From: Candidatus Cryptobacteroides avicola
Lineage (GTDB): Bacteria; Bacteroidota; Bacteroidia; Bacteroidales; UBA932
Length of the DNA stretch: 64,000 nt
NCBI GenBank assembly: GCA_017695115.1
Contig: JADILV010000012.1
Span: 1 to 64,000 of the forward strand
Direction of reading: 5' to 3'
A model generated the notes under the pieces. It was not told where the DNA came from. It worked only from the letters and a program-made list of their open reading frames with translations, and searched no databases. The number at the start of each line of letters is the position of its first letter. The stretch's first letter is position 1. Made by a program: the position numbers and the translations under genes. Shown piece by piece: positions 53,316-62,373 of this stretch.

Positions 53316-54323
53316 ATGAAAAAGATAACATTATGGCTTACAGTCATCGCGGCTATCATCGCCGCCGTTTCCTGCAAGAACCAGGACAGAAAGCCACTGC
53401 TTCCCAGCATCAGCGGGAAAGCGGGAGAAGTGCTCATAGTCATAAATAAAGAATACTGGGAGGGAAGCATCGGCACGGACCTGAGAGGACTGCTTGCCAG
53501 CGATTATCCCTATCTGCCGCAGAAAGAACCGCTGTATACACTGATCAACATTACCCCCGGGGCTTTCACCGACATATTCCAGATACACAGGAACATTCTG
53601 ATTGTCAACATAGACAGCAGGACGACTCAGCCCGCAGTCCTCTTCCGTAACGATGTCTGGGCAAGCCCGCAGTGTGTCATCGGTCTGAACGCGCCTGACA
53701 TGGAATCGGCATGCCGCCTGATCCAGGACAACGGTGAAAAGATCCTCGCCACATTGGAACAGGCTGAAAGGGACAGAGTGATAAACAACTCGGTACGATA
53801 TGAGGAAGTTACGCTCAGACCGGCAATGGCCGCACTTACGGGCGGCATCCTCCATTTCCCGGGCGGATACTCCCTCAAAAAACAGACAGACGATTTCCTT
53901 TGGATAAGCTATGACACCCAATACACCAACCAGAACTTCATCGTGTTCAAATACCCTGCTACAGGAACCGAAGCCGATTTCTCTCTGGACACGCTGATGG
54001 CCAGAAGCAACGAAGCCATGAAGGCGAACGTGCCGGGCATGTTCGAAAACACATACATGATTATCAGCAATGTCGTGACTCCGGATGTACAGTACGTAAA
54101 ATACCGCGGAAGGGAGTTCGCCCAGATGCGCGGCCTGTGGGAAGTGCACAAAGACTATATGGGAGGGCCTTTCGTATCACATGCCTTCTACAGCCAGGAC
54201 GGAAAAGAGATTATAGTGATCGAAGGTTTCGTATATGCTCCACGATATGATAAACGACACTATCTCAGGCAGGTAGAGTCCATCCTTTACTCATTCGAGT
54301 GGGGATCCGGAAACACAAAATAG
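53316..54323 (+). CDS. DUF4837 family lipoprotein
   Basis: The 335 residues start with a lipoprotein signal (IAAVSC, Cys about 21), followed by the DUF4837 domain: SGKAGEVLIVINKEYWEG, PLYTLINITPGAFTDIFQIHRN (in two parts), and WISYDTQYTNQNFIVFKYP. The family is limited to Bacteroidota and has no known activity. It has its own promoter at 53262-53292, so it may be controlled apart from dxr-rseP. It should be anchored in the inner or outer membrane facing the periplasm. Confidence 0.85.
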   Translation: MKKITLWLTVIAAIIAAVSCKNQDRKPLLPSISGKAGEVLIVINKEYWEGSIGTDLRGLLASDYPYLPQKEPLYTLINITPGAFTDIFQIHRNILIVNIDSRTTQPAVLFRNDVWASPQCVIGLNAPDMESACRLIQDNGEKILATLEQAERDRVINNSVRYEEVTLRPAMAALTGGILHFPGGYSLKKQTDDFLWISYDTQYTNQNFIVFKYPATGTEADFSLDTLMARSNEAMKANVPGMFENTYMIISNVVTPDVQYVKYRGREFAQMRGLWEVHKDYMGGPFVSHAFYSQDGKEIIVIEGFVYAPRYDKRHYLRQVESILYSFEWGSGNTK

Positions 54324-54332
54324 AAAAAATAT

Positions 54333-54363
54333 TTTGCACGATAAAAAATATTATATACCTTTG
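54333..54363 (+). promoter_or_regulatory. Promoter of tRNA-Glu and rpsT
   Basis: TTTG (54333-54336), 19 bases, then TACCTTTG (54356-54363), a full consensus match. The tRNA begins 28 bases later. Confidence 0.7.
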
Positions 54364-54390
54364 CACTCCCTTTAAGGGAAAAAGGTATTC

Positions 54391-54462
54391 GGTGGGTTCG
54401 TATAACGGTTAGTACTCAAGATTTTCATTCTTGCAATAGGGGTTCGATTCCCCTACCCACTA
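54391..54462 (+). tRNA. tRNA-Glu (anticodon TTC)
   Basis: The 72-base cloverleaf has acceptor strand GGTGGGT pairing with ACCCACT. The anticodon stem CAAGA/TCTTG encloses loop TTTTCAT, and the T-arm is GGGG TTCGATT CCCC. The 3' CCA is not encoded. The rpsT gene begins 23 bases later with no promoter between them, so the two are probably made from one transcript. Confidence 0.95.
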
Positions 54463-54485
54463 CAAGAAATATAAAAAGATTAAAA

Positions 54486-54740
54486 ATGGCAAATCACGCA
54501 TCAGCAGACAAGCGTACTCGCCAAAGCGAAAGACGCAGGTTGCATAATAAATATTATGCAAAGACTACAAGGAACGCAATCCGCGACTTGAGGAATACCA
54601 CTGACAAGAACGAGGCTCAGGCAAATGCTCCTAAAGTATATGCCATGATAGACAAGCTCGCCAAAATCGGTGTTATCCACAAGAACAAGGCAGCTAACCT
54701 CAAGAGCGGTATCGCAATCTATATCAACAAACTTTCATAA
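54486..54740 (+). CDS. rpsT: 30S ribosomal protein S20
   Basis: The 84-residue basic protein has the S20 signature: [20 protein letters not shown] near the start and [20 protein letters not shown] in the C-terminal half. It binds 16S rRNA early in small-subunit assembly. It lies 23 bases downstream of tRNA-Glu and 33 bases before a strong palindromic hairpin at 54774. Confidence 0.96.
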   Translation: MANHASADKRTRQSERRRLHNKYYAKTTRNAIRDLRNTTDKNEAQANAPKVYAMIDKLAKIGVIHKNKAANLKSGIAIYINKLS

Positions 54741-54773
54741 AGAAAGCGACCCTTTAAAGGTTTTCTTATAGCT

Positions 54774-54809
54774 GAAAAAGAAGATGAAATGCATTTCATC
54801 TTCTTTTTC
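54774..54809. terminator. 36-bp perfect palindrome after rpsT, probable terminator
   Basis: Two 18-bp arms meet with no spacer (centre ATG|CAT), and the right arm ends in a T5 run plus C. It would end the tRNA-Glu/rpsT transcript. The symmetry means it could act on both strands. Confidence 0.7.
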
Positions 54810-54987
54810 ACTTAAAAATCAAAAACACAAGTAAAGCTTGTTTTTGATGAATCTGACAAAACTGAAATAACGAAGATTATTTCGGGAAAGTACGAAGAAG
54901 AGGAATGAAACGCGACGCAGCATACTTTTGTATGTGAGGAGCGGTGAATGACGATGATGAAGTAATTTATCGAAAGAATCAAGTTAT
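54810..54987 (+). other. Hairpin-rich spacer between rpsT and tRNA-Pro
   Basis: No gene is seen in this 178-base stretch. It holds three further inverted repeats: 54818-54848 (imperfect, with a two-base bulge), 54864-54883 (GAAATAA/TTATTTC, 7 bp), and 54921-54934 (CATAC/GTATG, 5 bp). No promoter of the usual form precedes tRNA-Pro. It may be a processed leader, a small RNA, or a repeated intergenic element. Confidence 0.4.
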
Positions 54988-55063
54988 CGGGATGTAGCGC
55001 AGTTGGTAGCGCACTACGTTCGGGACGTAGGGGTCGGGCGTTCGAGTCGCCTCATCCCGACCA
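54988..55063 (+). tRNA. tRNA-Pro (anticodon CGG)
   Basis: The 76-base gene has acceptor CGGGATG pairing with CATCCCG, followed by A and an encoded CCA. The anticodon stem CTACG/CGTAG encloses loop TTCGGGA, and the T-arm contains GTTCGAGTC. It reads the proline codon CCG. Confidence 0.95.
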
Positions 55064-55145
55064 GAAGGAGAGCAGGAGCACTGCTCTCCTTAATTGTTAT
55101 ATAGAAATTTCAGGCAAAACCTTAATGATTCTGTCAAAAAATCTG

Positions 55146-55153
55146 TAAATTTG
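55146..55153 (+). promoter_or_regulatory. -7 box for the 2-oxoacid:ferredoxin oxidoreductase operon
   Basis: TAAATTTG lies 47 bases before the ferredoxin-subunit gene. No clear TTTG is found 19-22 bases upstream. Confidence 0.5.
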
Positions 55154-55200
55154 GGTCGCTTCAAACGAAGCAGGATCAAATTCGCTTAATTTTCAACAGA

Positions 55201-55419
55201 ATGGCATTTAAAGGAATCATTGAAGTAGACACACAGAGATGCAAAGGATGCTCAGTGTGTATAGCCAACTGTCCGACCAAAAGCATACAGCTTTCAAAAA
55301 CGGTCAACAGCAAGGGTTATCATTATGCCGAAATGATCGGGGAAGGCTGCATAGGCTGCTCAAACTGTGCGGTAGTCTGCCCTGATTCGGTAATCACCGT
55401 TTACAGAGTAAAAATATAA
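55201..55419 (+). CDS. korD: 2-oxoacid:ferredoxin oxidoreductase, ferredoxin-like (delta) subunit
   Basis: The 72-residue protein has two 4Fe-4S motifs: CKGCSVCIANCP near the N-terminus and CIGCSNCAVVCP near the C-terminus. It carries electrons from the catalytic TPP site of the enzyme to free ferredoxin. The alpha subunit gene starts 3 bases after its stop. The order delta, alpha, beta, gamma is that of KorDABC and VorDABC enzymes. Confidence 0.9.
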   Translation: MAFKGIIEVDTQRCKGCSVCIANCPTKSIQLSKTVNSKGYHYAEMIGEGCIGCSNCAVVCPDSVITVYRVKI

Positions 55420-55422
55420 GAT

Positions 55423-56505
55423 ATGGCAGAAAAGATTTTGATGAAAGGAAACGAAGCGATTGCCATATCGGCAATCCGCAACGGAGTTGACGGGTACTTC
55501 GGCTACCCGATTACGCCCCAGTCCGAAGTGATGGAGACGCTCATGAAAGAAAAGCCGTGGGAAACCACGGGAATGGTAGTACTTCAGGCCGAGAGTGAAA
55601 CTTCTTCCATAAACATGGTATATGGAGGGGCGAGCTGCGGCAAGAAAGTGATGACATCATCAAGCAGTCCTGGATTAAGCCTTATGTGCGAAGGCATCAG
55701 CTATATGGCAGGAGCCGAACTCCCATGCGTGGTCGTAGACGTCATGAGGGGAGGTCCCGGTCTCGGAACTATCCAGCCAAGCCAGAGCGACTACAACCAG
55801 ATAGTCAAAGGAGGAGGACACGGCGATTACCACAATATCGTCATCGCACCGGCCTCGGCTCAGGACATGTATGATTTCATAGACTGGGGATTCGAACTGG
55901 CTTTCAAATACAGGAATCCTGTCGTAGTCCTTGCAGACGGAATCATAGGACAGATGATGGAGAAAGTGGAACTTCACCCGATGAAGCCGCGCAGAACGGC
56001 AGAGGAAATACTCAAGGCGGCACCATGGGCTACAACCGGAAAACCAGCCTCCCGGGAAAGGAACATAATCACATCCCTGTCCCTCGATGCCGACATCCAG
56101 GAACAATTCAACAGAAAACTCAAGGACAAATACGACATCATCGAACAGACTGAAGTAAAATTCAGCGAATACCGTACTGAAGACGCCGAATACCTTTTCG
56201 TGGCATTCGGATGCTCCTCACGTATATGCGAAGCCGTCGTAGACGAGCTGAGAGAAGAAGGAATCAAAGCGGGACTGCTGCGGCCGATTACACTTTATCC
56301 GTTCCCGACAAAGGAAATCGCCCGTCTCGGAAAGCAGGTCAAGAGCATGATGAGCATCGAGCTCAACCTCGGACAGATGGTTAAAGACGTACGTCTGGCC
56401 GTATCAGGATCCTGTCCCGTATATTTCTACGGACGGCAGGGAGGAAACATTTTCACGCCGGAAGAGATCGCCGGAGAATTCAAGAAAGCCAACGGCCTGG
56501 CATAA
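55423..56505 (+). CDS. korA: 2-oxoacid:ferredoxin oxidoreductase, alpha subunit (VorB/KorA)
   Basis: The 360-residue subunit has the TPP-family alpha features: GYFGYPITPQSEVMETL, AESETSSINMVYGGASCGKKVMTSSSSPG (two adjacent motifs), and DVMRGGPGLGTIQPSQSDY. In annotation pipelines Bacteroidota homologues are often called VorB, the 3-methyl-2-oxobutanoate enzyme. It binds the 2-oxoacid and CoA and works in the cytosol under anaerobic conditions. Whether the substrate is 2-oxoglutarate, 2-oxoisovalerate or both is not decidable here. Confidence 0.92.
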   Translation: MAEKILMKGNEAIAISAIRNGVDGYFGYPITPQSEVMETLMKEKPWETTGMVVLQAESETSSINMVYGGASCGKKVMTSSSSPGLSLMCEGISYMAGAELPCVVVDVMRGGPGLGTIQPSQSDYNQIVKGGGHGDYHNIVIAPASAQDMYDFIDWGFELAFKYRNPVVVLADGIIGQMMEKVELHPMKPRRTAEEILKAAPWATTGKPASRERNIITSLSLDADIQEQFNRKLKDKYDIIEQTEVKFSEYRTEDAEYLFVAFGCSSRICEAVVDELREEGIKAGLLRPITLYPFPTKEIARLGKQVKSMMSIELNLGQMVKDVRLAVSGSCPVYFYGRQGGNIFTPEEIAGEFKKANGLA

Positions 56506-56542
56506 CACCTCGGGACAGTCCAACAAATAAATCCAGAACGAA

Positions 56543-57322
56543 ATGAGTATCAGCATAGAAGAAATCAAAAAGCCGGAAAACATCATATACAGGAAACCGG
56601 CTCTGCTCACAGATAACGTGATGCATTATTGCCCCGGCTGTTCCCACGGCACCGTACACAAGCTTATAGCCGAGGTGATTGAAGATATGGGCATCCAGGA
56701 CCAGACCATCGGCGTATGTCCGGTAGGATGTTCCGTCTTTGCCTACAACTATATCGATATCGACTGGCAGGAAGCCGCCCATGGACGTGCACCGGCGCTG
56801 GCCACGGCAACGAAACGGCTCTGTCCGGACAAATATGTATTCACATATCAGGGAGACGGAGATCTGGCATCCATCGGAACCGCCGAAATCATACATGCCT
56901 GCGGACGTGGAGAGAACATCGTCGTGATCTTTATCAACAACGGCATCTACGGAATGACCGGAGGACAGATGGCCCCTACCACACTCATCGGGATGAAGAC
57001 GTCAACCACACCTTACGGACGCGACCCGAAGCTTAACGGTTTCCCTCTCGTGATAGCCGATATGCTGGCCCATCTTGACGGAACGGCATATATCACACGG
57101 CAGTCCGTCCATACCGCCCCTGCCGCAAGAAAGGCCAAGGCAGCTATACGCAAGGCATTCGAGTACAGCCAGAAAGGGATAGGACTGTCATTCGTGGAAA
57201 TCGTATCGACATGCAACTCAGGCTGGAAGATGTCGCCTACGGATGCAAACAACTGGATGGCGGAACACATGTTCGCAAAGTATCCTATTGGGGACATCAA
57301 GGACGTACTCAATTCCAAATAA
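56543..57322 (+). CDS. korB: 2-oxoacid:ferredoxin oxidoreductase, beta (TPP-binding) subunit
   Basis: The 259 residues hold the TPP motif GDGDLASIG and the metal-binding NNGIYGMTGGQMAPTT. A cysteine in YCPGCSHGTVHKLI is one ligand of the proximal iron-sulfur cluster. It holds the cofactor that decarboxylates the 2-oxoacid. The gap of 37 bases to the alpha gene and 54 to the gamma gene is larger than elsewhere in the operon, but no promoter is seen in either. Confidence 0.93.
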   Translation: MSISIEEIKKPENIIYRKPALLTDNVMHYCPGCSHGTVHKLIAEVIEDMGIQDQTIGVCPVGCSVFAYNYIDIDWQEAAHGRAPALATATKRLCPDKYVFTYQGDGDLASIGTAEIIHACGRGENIVVIFINNGIYGMTGGQMAPTTLIGMKTSTTPYGRDPKLNGFPLVIADMLAHLDGTAYITRQSVHTAPAARKAKAAIRKAFEYSQKGIGLSFVEIVSTCNSGWKMSPTDANNWMAEHMFAKYPIGDIKDVLNSK

Positions 57323-57376
57323 ACAAAATCCATCCCGGATTGCAGACATTTAACTGAATTTAAAAGATATCTGACA

Positions 57377-57913
57377 ATGAAAGAAGAAATAATAATAGCA
57401 GGATTCGGCGGACAAGGAGTACTTTCAATGGGAAAAATCCTTGCGTATTCTGCCATTATGCAGGACATGGAAGTAACCTGGATGCCTTCCTACGGGCCTG
57501 AAATGAGAGGTGGTACTGCCAATGTATGCGTCATATTGAGCGACAAGAAGATAGGTTCGCCTATCGTGACGAAGTACGACACTGTCATAGCCCTCAACCA
57601 GCAGTCCCTCGACAAGTTCGAGAAAACCGTAAAACCTGGAGGCCTGCTACTTTACGATCCCAACGGGATCACACGGGCTCCGGGACGCACGGACATCGAA
57701 ATACACAAGATCGATGCTATAGAGGTGGCGGCGAAACTCGGGAATTCAAAAGTCTACAATATGGCCGTGCTCGGAGGCTTTCTGAAATTGCGGCCTATCG
57801 TGAATATGGAAAATGTGGAGAAAGGACTCGCCAAATCAATTCCCGCACGCTACGGCAACCTCATCCCGATGAACAAGGCCGCCATTGAAGAAGGCATGAA
57901 AGCCGTAGAGTGA
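57377..57913 (+). CDS. korC: 2-oxoacid:ferredoxin oxidoreductase, gamma subunit
   Basis: The 178-residue subunit opens with IIIAGFGGQGVLSMGKILAY, the gamma-domain glycine motif. It continues with MRGGTANVCVILSDKKIGSPIV, split at SD, and ends MNKAAIEEGM. It binds part of CoA at the subunit interface. It completes a four-gene set for reversible oxidative decarboxylation of 2-oxoacids to acyl-CoA with reduced ferredoxin. Confidence 0.93.
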   Translation: MKEEIIIAGFGGQGVLSMGKILAYSAIMQDMEVTWMPSYGPEMRGGTANVCVILSDKKIGSPIVTKYDTVIALNQQSLDKFEKTVKPGGLLLYDPNGITRAPGRTDIEIHKIDAIEVAAKLGNSKVYNMAVLGGFLKLRPIVNMENVEKGLAKSIPARYGNLIPMNKAAIEEGMKAVE

Positions 57914-57931
57914 ATTTTGCCCTGCAGCGAT

Positions 57932-57962
57932 TTTGATTTGTTCAAAAAAAAACCTATCTTCG
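57932..57962 (+). promoter_or_regulatory. Promoter of the coiled-coil/zapA pair
   Basis: TTTG (57932-57935), 19 bases, then TATCTTCG (57955-57962), one mismatch from TAnnTTTG. The first gene starts 30 bases later. Confidence 0.55.
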
Positions 57963-57991
57963 CGCTGTAAGTTCCAAAACTGCCGAAATGC

Positions 57992-58264
57992 ATGCTCGAG
58001 AATATCAGAAAGGATATTGAACGGCTGGTAGCCGCATACGAAGCGGAAAAAGAGCTGAGAATAAATCTTGAAGAAGAACTCGGACGCTGCAGGGAGGAAA
58101 TGGAAATTTACAGGAAGCAGATCGCAGAGCTAGACAGACTGACAGATAACTTGAAACTGAAAGACGCATTCCTCGGCACTTCCGGCAATGCAGATCAGGC
58201 CAGAAGCAGGATCGAAAGGATGATTAAAGATATTGACAGGTGCATCTCATTGATGGAGAGGTAG
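57992..58264 (+). CDS. Small coiled-coil protein upstream of ZapA
   Basis: The 90 residues are almost entirely helical and charged (RLVAAYEAEKELRINLEEEL, MEIYRKQIAELDRLTDNLKL) with heptad-like hydrophobic spacing. It has no signal or catalytic motif. Conserved position before zapA in Bacteroidota suggests a division-linked partner, perhaps ZapB-like in function. An overlapping ATG at 57988 is in another frame. The stop is 3 bases before zapA, so translation is coupled. Confidence 0.7.
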   Translation: MLENIRKDIERLVAAYEAEKELRINLEEELGRCREEMEIYRKQIAELDRLTDNLKLKDAFLGTSGNADQARSRIERMIKDIDRCISLMER

Positions 58265-58267
58265 CAG

Positions 58268-58558
58268 ATGAAAAGAATCATAACGGTCCCGACATTAGGA
58301 GGCATCTATAAGTTCACTGCCGATTCTCCTGAAGACGAGGAGATAATACGGAAAGTAGCCAAAGCGGTAAACAGCAAGTCCGAAGGGTTGAAGAAAATGT
58401 ACCCCGGAAAGACCGAAGCGGAAATAAGCCGCATGATTGCATTGAATGAGGGGATAAAGGCCGCGCGGATGCAGAAACTGCTGGAAAGTATAGAAGATGA
58501 AGTGGGGATAATGCAGAAAGAACTGGAGAGTTATCTTGATAATATTGTGAAAATATAG
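58268..58558 (+). CDS. zapA: Cell-division protein ZapA
   Basis: The 96-residue protein matches ZapA: an N-terminal small beta domain (TVPTLGGIYKFTADSPEDEEI) and a C-terminal helix for the dimer coil (MQKLLESIEDEVGIMQKELESY, split). ZapA crosslinks FtsZ filaments at the division ring. As in many bacteria, a 6S RNA-like element follows immediately, here starting within the stop codon. Confidence 0.82.
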   Translation: MKRIITVPTLGGIYKFTADSPEDEEIIRKVAKAVNSKSEGLKKMYPGKTEAEISRMIALNEGIKAARMQKLLESIEDEVGIMQKELESYLDNIVKI

Positions 58559-58749
58559 CCGTTAGTTACTTATTTTGCTGAAATCATCAATTTATTTTAA
58601 GTAACCGAGTGTACTCGAATGGCGATGACGGACCTATGTTACCCCACACGGGGGATTCCGCTTGCGGGACGGAGGATGTCAGAACCAGTTTTTCGGAGCT
58701 CAAATCTTATTCATTTAAGATTTCCTGAAAATCAGGCTAACGGCTTTTT
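58558..58749 (+). ncRNA. ssrS: Probable 6S RNA
   Basis: The 302-base gap between zapA and rny holds a structured element of about 187 bases. Its ends pair (GCCGTTAG at 58558-58565 with CTAACGGC at 58737-58744) and are followed by five T. Inside are small hairpins, one perfect (AAATCTTA/TAAGATTT, 58702-58723), consistent with the long rod and bubble of 6S RNA, which sequesters RNA polymerase in slow growth. A near-consensus -7 box (TAATATTG, 58540-58547) stands at the right distance. Position after zapA is typical. I could not test it against a covariance model. Confidence 0.65.
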
Positions 58750-58767
58750 AATATTAATGTTTAATCT

Positions 58768-58802
58768 GGCCGGTCAGCTTCATTGCTGTCCGGCCTTTTT
58801 AT
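58768..58802 (+). terminator. Terminator downstream of the 6S-like RNA
   Basis: Stem GGCCGG-T-CAGC pairs with GCTG-T-CCGGCC around a 6-base loop, with one T-T mismatch. It is followed by TTTTTATT. It separates the zapA/6S unit from rny. Confidence 0.85.
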
Positions 58803-58860
58803 TGTGCCGGGACAAGGATGATGAAACCCGAACTATTGTTTATTAATTATATATAAAACC

Positions 58861-60402
58861 ATGAGTATATTATTCTATGTCCTTGCTGCATTCATAGGAG
58901 CCGCAATCGCTCTGAGCACATATATAGTTGTCCGTAAGCTCCTTCTGAACGGGCGCAAGGAAGAAATCATCCAGAAAGCCGAAATGGAAGCCGAAAAAAT
59001 CAAGTCGGAAAAGATCATTCAGGCGAAAGAGAAATTCATACAGCTCAAAAGCGAACATGAGCAGTATATCAATGAAAAAAACAGCCAGATACGTGAAATA
59101 GAAAGCAGGCTGAAACAGAAAGAGAATACTCTGAACCAGCAGAATGCAGAACTGGTCAGAAAGAACAAGGACGCTGAAGCCATCCGGGAGAACCTGAAGA
59201 ACCAGATGGAAATCGTATCGAAAAAATCCGAAGAATACGACAGGCTGCGCAGCCAGGCAATACAGCAGATAGAGAATATTGCCGGAATGACTGCAAACGA
59301 AGCGAAGAACCAGCTGATGGAAAGCATGAAAGCCGAAGCGAGAAGCCAGGCCCAATCCTATATCAATGACGCTATGGACGAGGCAAGACTTACGGCCAGC
59401 AAAGAAGCCAAGCGTATCATTATCAACACAATCCAGAGAACTGCCACTGAAACGGCCATAGAAAACGCCGTAACGGTATTCAATATCGAGAGCGACGAGA
59501 TCAAGGGCCGCATTATCGGACGCGAAGGCCGTAATATCAGAGCACTTGAAGCTGCCACTGGTGTAGAAATCGTTGTAGACGACACCCCTGAAGCGATCCT
59601 GCTTTCTGCGTTCGACCCTGTCAGGAGGGAAGTTGCCAGACTGGCCCTGCACCAGCTCGTAATCGACGGGCGTATACACCCTGCCAGGATCGAAGAAGTA
59701 GTGGCTAAAGTACAGAAACAGCTCGAAGATGAAATCATGGAAACAGGCAAGAGGACCTGTATCGATCTGGGAATCCATGGCCTGCACATAGAACTGGTCA
59801 AGCTGATCGGCCGCATGAAATACCGCTCCTCATACGGACAGAATCTGCTCCAGCACTCCCGCGAGGTCGCAAACATCTGTGCTACAATGGCTTCCGAACT
59901 CGGTCTGAACCCTAAGATAGCAAAACGCGCCGGACTTCTCCACGATATAGGAAAAGTATCCGACGAGGATCCGGAACTTCCTCACGCAATACTCGGAATG
60001 AAACTGGCTGAAAAATACAAGGAAAAGCCCGAAGTATGCAATGCTATAGGAGCCCATCATGAGGAAATCGAAATGACATCCATAATTTCGCCTATAGTCA
60101 TGGTCGGAGACGCAATATCCGGAGCGCGTCCTGGTGCACGCCGTGAAGTGATAGAGTCTTATATCAAGAGGCTCAAGGATATGGAGGATATCGCCCAGTC
60201 CTATCCAGGAGTTACCAAGACATACGCCATCCAGGCAGGAAGGGAGCTCAGGGTAATCGTAGGTGCAAACCAGGTAAGCGACAGTGATGCCGAAACCCTT
60301 TCCGGAGAGATAGCAAAGAAAATCCAGGAAGAGATGGTATATCCGGGACAGGTGAAGATCACAGTGATACGCGAAACAAGATCAGTCGCATTCGCCAAAT
60401 AA
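58861..60402 (+). CDS. rny: Ribonuclease Y
   Basis: The 513 residues have an N-terminal membrane helix (about 3-22), a long coiled coil (about 35-200), a KH domain ([20 protein letters not shown]), and an HD domain ([31 protein letters not shown]). It is an endoribonuclease at the membrane that starts mRNA decay in organisms that use it in place of RNase E. Length and domain order are standard. The DsbD gene begins 27 bases after its stop. Confidence 0.97.
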   Translation: MSILFYVLAAFIGAAIALSTYIVVRKLLLNGRKEEIIQKAEMEAEKIKSEKIIQAKEKFIQLKSEHEQYINEKNSQIREIESRLKQKENTLNQQNAELVRKNKDAEAIRENLKNQMEIVSKKSEEYDRLRSQAIQQIENIAGMTANEAKNQLMESMKAEARSQAQSYINDAMDEARLTASKEAKRIIINTIQRTATETAIENAVTVFNIESDEIKGRIIGREGRNIRALEAATGVEIVVDDTPEAILLSAFDPVRREVARLALHQLVIDGRIHPARIEEVVAKVQKQLEDEIMETGKRTCIDLGIHGLHIELVKLIGRMKYRSSYGQNLLQHSREVANICATMASELGLNPKIAKRAGLLHDIGKVSDEDPELPHAILGMKLAEKYKEKPEVCNAIGAHHEEIEMTSIISPIVMVGDAISGARPGARREVIESYIKRLKDMEDIAQSYPGVTKTYAIQAGRELRVIVGANQVSDSDAETLSGEIAKKIQEEMVYPGQVKITVIRETRSVAFAK

Positions 60403-60429
60403 CAATTTACAACAATCATGTCCCATAAC

Positions 60430-62373
60430 ATGAAATACATTAAAAGTGTACTCGTGCTGGCTGCTGTTGCTGCCGGCACTTTACTTTACGGGCAGGGCTT
60501 CTCCATGCCCGAGAATACAGTCAGCTGGAAAGTGACCTCCGAACAGGTCAAGGACAGCCTCTATAAAATAATCTTCACGGGAAAGGTCGCAGACGGATGG
60601 CATACATACGGACTTGACAGCGACCTGTATCCGACTGCCGTCGAATTCGGGGAAAGTCAGGGATATGCACTGTCCGGCAAGCCTTATGAGATCTCACAAC
60701 CGACCGACTATGAAGGGACAAAAGTCTTTTTCGGGGAAATAAAAATTGCCCAGGATATAGTCCGGAACAGCGGGGATGCCGTTACTGTCAGCGGAGAAAT
60801 CACATGGATGGGATGCACCGACACCCAATGTGCCTCACCGGAATACAAAGACTTCTCCGTAAAATTGCCTCAGGCACAGAAAGCGGAAATCTCAGAAGCC
60901 GGGACCGGGAAATCCGGCAGCAGCGGATTCAGCTGGAGCCTGATCATTGAAGCCATACTGTGGGGATTCGCAGCACTGCTGACTCCTTGCGTATTCCCGA
61001 TGGTACCGATGACAGTGTCTTTTTTCATGAAAGGTTCATCTTCTCCGGCTGCAGGCAGGTTCAAGGCTTCAATGTACGGACTTTTCATTGTTCTGCTGTA
61101 TACCGTACCGATATCGCTGATAATATTCATCACCTGGCTTGCAGGAGGAGATGCGGTAACAGCTGACATATTCAACTGGCTGGCGACGCACTGGCTTCCG
61201 AACCTGATATTCTTCATAGTCTTCATGGTGTTTGCGGCCTCCTTCTTCGGAGCATTCGAGATAGTGCTCCCTTCTTCCATTGTAAACAAAAGCGACAGGG
61301 GTGCGGACAAAGGCGGTCTGCTCGGCGTTTTCTTCATGGCGCTTACGTTGGTACTGGTATCATTCTCCTGCACAGGACCTATCGTAGGGACAGTGCTCAT
61401 CAAATCGACTGAAGGGGAATTCTGGTCACCGATGATTACCATGCTGGCGTTTTCTCTGGCATTCGCATTGCCGTTCACCGTACTGGCACTCTTCCCGTCA
61501 CTTCTGAAGAACCTGCCGAAAAGCGGAGGATGGCTCAATTCCGTAAAGGTAGTGCTCGGCTTTGTCGAAGTGGCCTTAGGGTTCAAGTTCCTGAGTGTCG
61601 CAGACCAGACCTACCATTGGGGGCTCCTGGACAGGGAGGTCTATCTGGCAATATGGATAACGGTATTCACGTTGCTGGGATTCTATCTTCTGGGGAAAAT
61701 CCGGTTTGCGCATGATGACAAAGTAGAACATATATCAGTAAAACGGCTTGCTCTGGCAATAGCGGCCTTCTCCTTTGTAGTCTATATGATACCAGGTATG
61801 TTCGGTGCTCCGCTCAAGGCACTTTCAGGATACCTGCCGCCGATTACCACGCAGGATTTCGTGCTGGGCCAGAATACCGCCCCCGCACAAAACGGTTCTG
61901 CTCCTGCAGGAAGTGACCAAGGCGGGAAATCGGCCGGATACGGACTGCATCTTCCTCTCGGACTGAGCGGATATTTCGATCTTGACGAAGGCCTTGCAGC
62001 AGCCCGGAAAGCCGGAAAACCGGTATTTGTGGATATCACAGGACATGGATGCGTAAACTGCCGTGAAATGGAATCCCGGGTATGGAGCGATCCACGTGTC
62101 CTGGAGATTCTGCAGAACGACTACATCATTGTCGCCCTGTATACAGATGACAAGCAGAAACTTGATGAAAAGGATTGGGTGACTACAGCCAACGGTGATG
62201 TCCTGAAAGACCTGGGCAGGGTAAATTCCTACATAGCAAGGACACGCTTCGGGGTAAATGCCCAGCCGAATTATGTATTGCTGTCACCGGAAGGAGAAAT
62301 GCTCGCCCCTGTCAGAGGTTATGATCTGAGCATTCCGGGATTTATAGAATTTTTGAAAAGCGGCCTCGAATAA
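60430..62373 (+). CDS. dsbD: Thiol:disulfide interchange protein DsbD
   Basis: About 647 residues from the ATG at 60430, which gives a clean signal; an upstream ATG at 60418 adds four residues. The N-terminal periplasmic domain (about 20-135) has MGCTDTQCASPEY. The central eight-helix domain carries the Cys pair in LLTPCVFPMVPM and FSCTGPIVG. The C-terminal thioredoxin-like domain has the CxxC GCVNCREME. It moves reducing power from cytosolic thioredoxin to the periplasm, plausibly to the exported thioredoxin at 46928. Confidence 0.94.
   Translation: MKYIKSVLVLAAVAAGTLLYGQGFSMPENTVSWKVTSEQVKDSLYKIIFTGKVADGWHTYGLDSDLYPTAVEFGESQGYALSGKPYEISQPTDYEGTKVFFGEIKIAQDIVRNSGDAVTVSGEITWMGCTDTQCASPEYKDFSVKLPQAQKAEISEAGTGKSGSSGFSWSLIIEAILWGFAALLTPCVFPMVPMTVSFFMKGSSSPAAGRFKASMYGLFIVLLYTVPISLIIFITWLAGGDAVTADIFNWLATHWLPNLIFFIVFMVFAASFFGAFEIVLPSSIVNKSDRGADKGGLLGVFFMALTLVLVSFSCTGPIVGTVLIKSTEGEFWSPMITMLAFSLAFALPFTVLALFPSLLKNLPKSGGWLNSVKVVLGFVEVALGFKFLSVADQTYHWGLLDREVYLAIWITVFTLLGFYLLGKIRFAHDDKVEHISVKRLALAIAAFSFVVYMIPGMFGAPLKALSGYLPPITTQDFVLGQNTAPAQNGSAPAGSDQGGKSAGYGLHLPLGLSGYFDLDEGLAAARKAGKPVFVDITGHGCVNCREMESRVWSDPRVLEILQNDYIIVALYTDDKQKLDEKDWVTTANGDVLKDLGRVNSYIARTRFGVNAQPNYVLLSPEGEMLAPVRGYDLSIPGFIEFLKSGLE

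Noticed and set aside
54810..54987. tmRNA or a third tRNA in the spacer
   Set aside because: No cloverleaf, no tag reading frame and no CCA end was found in this stretch.
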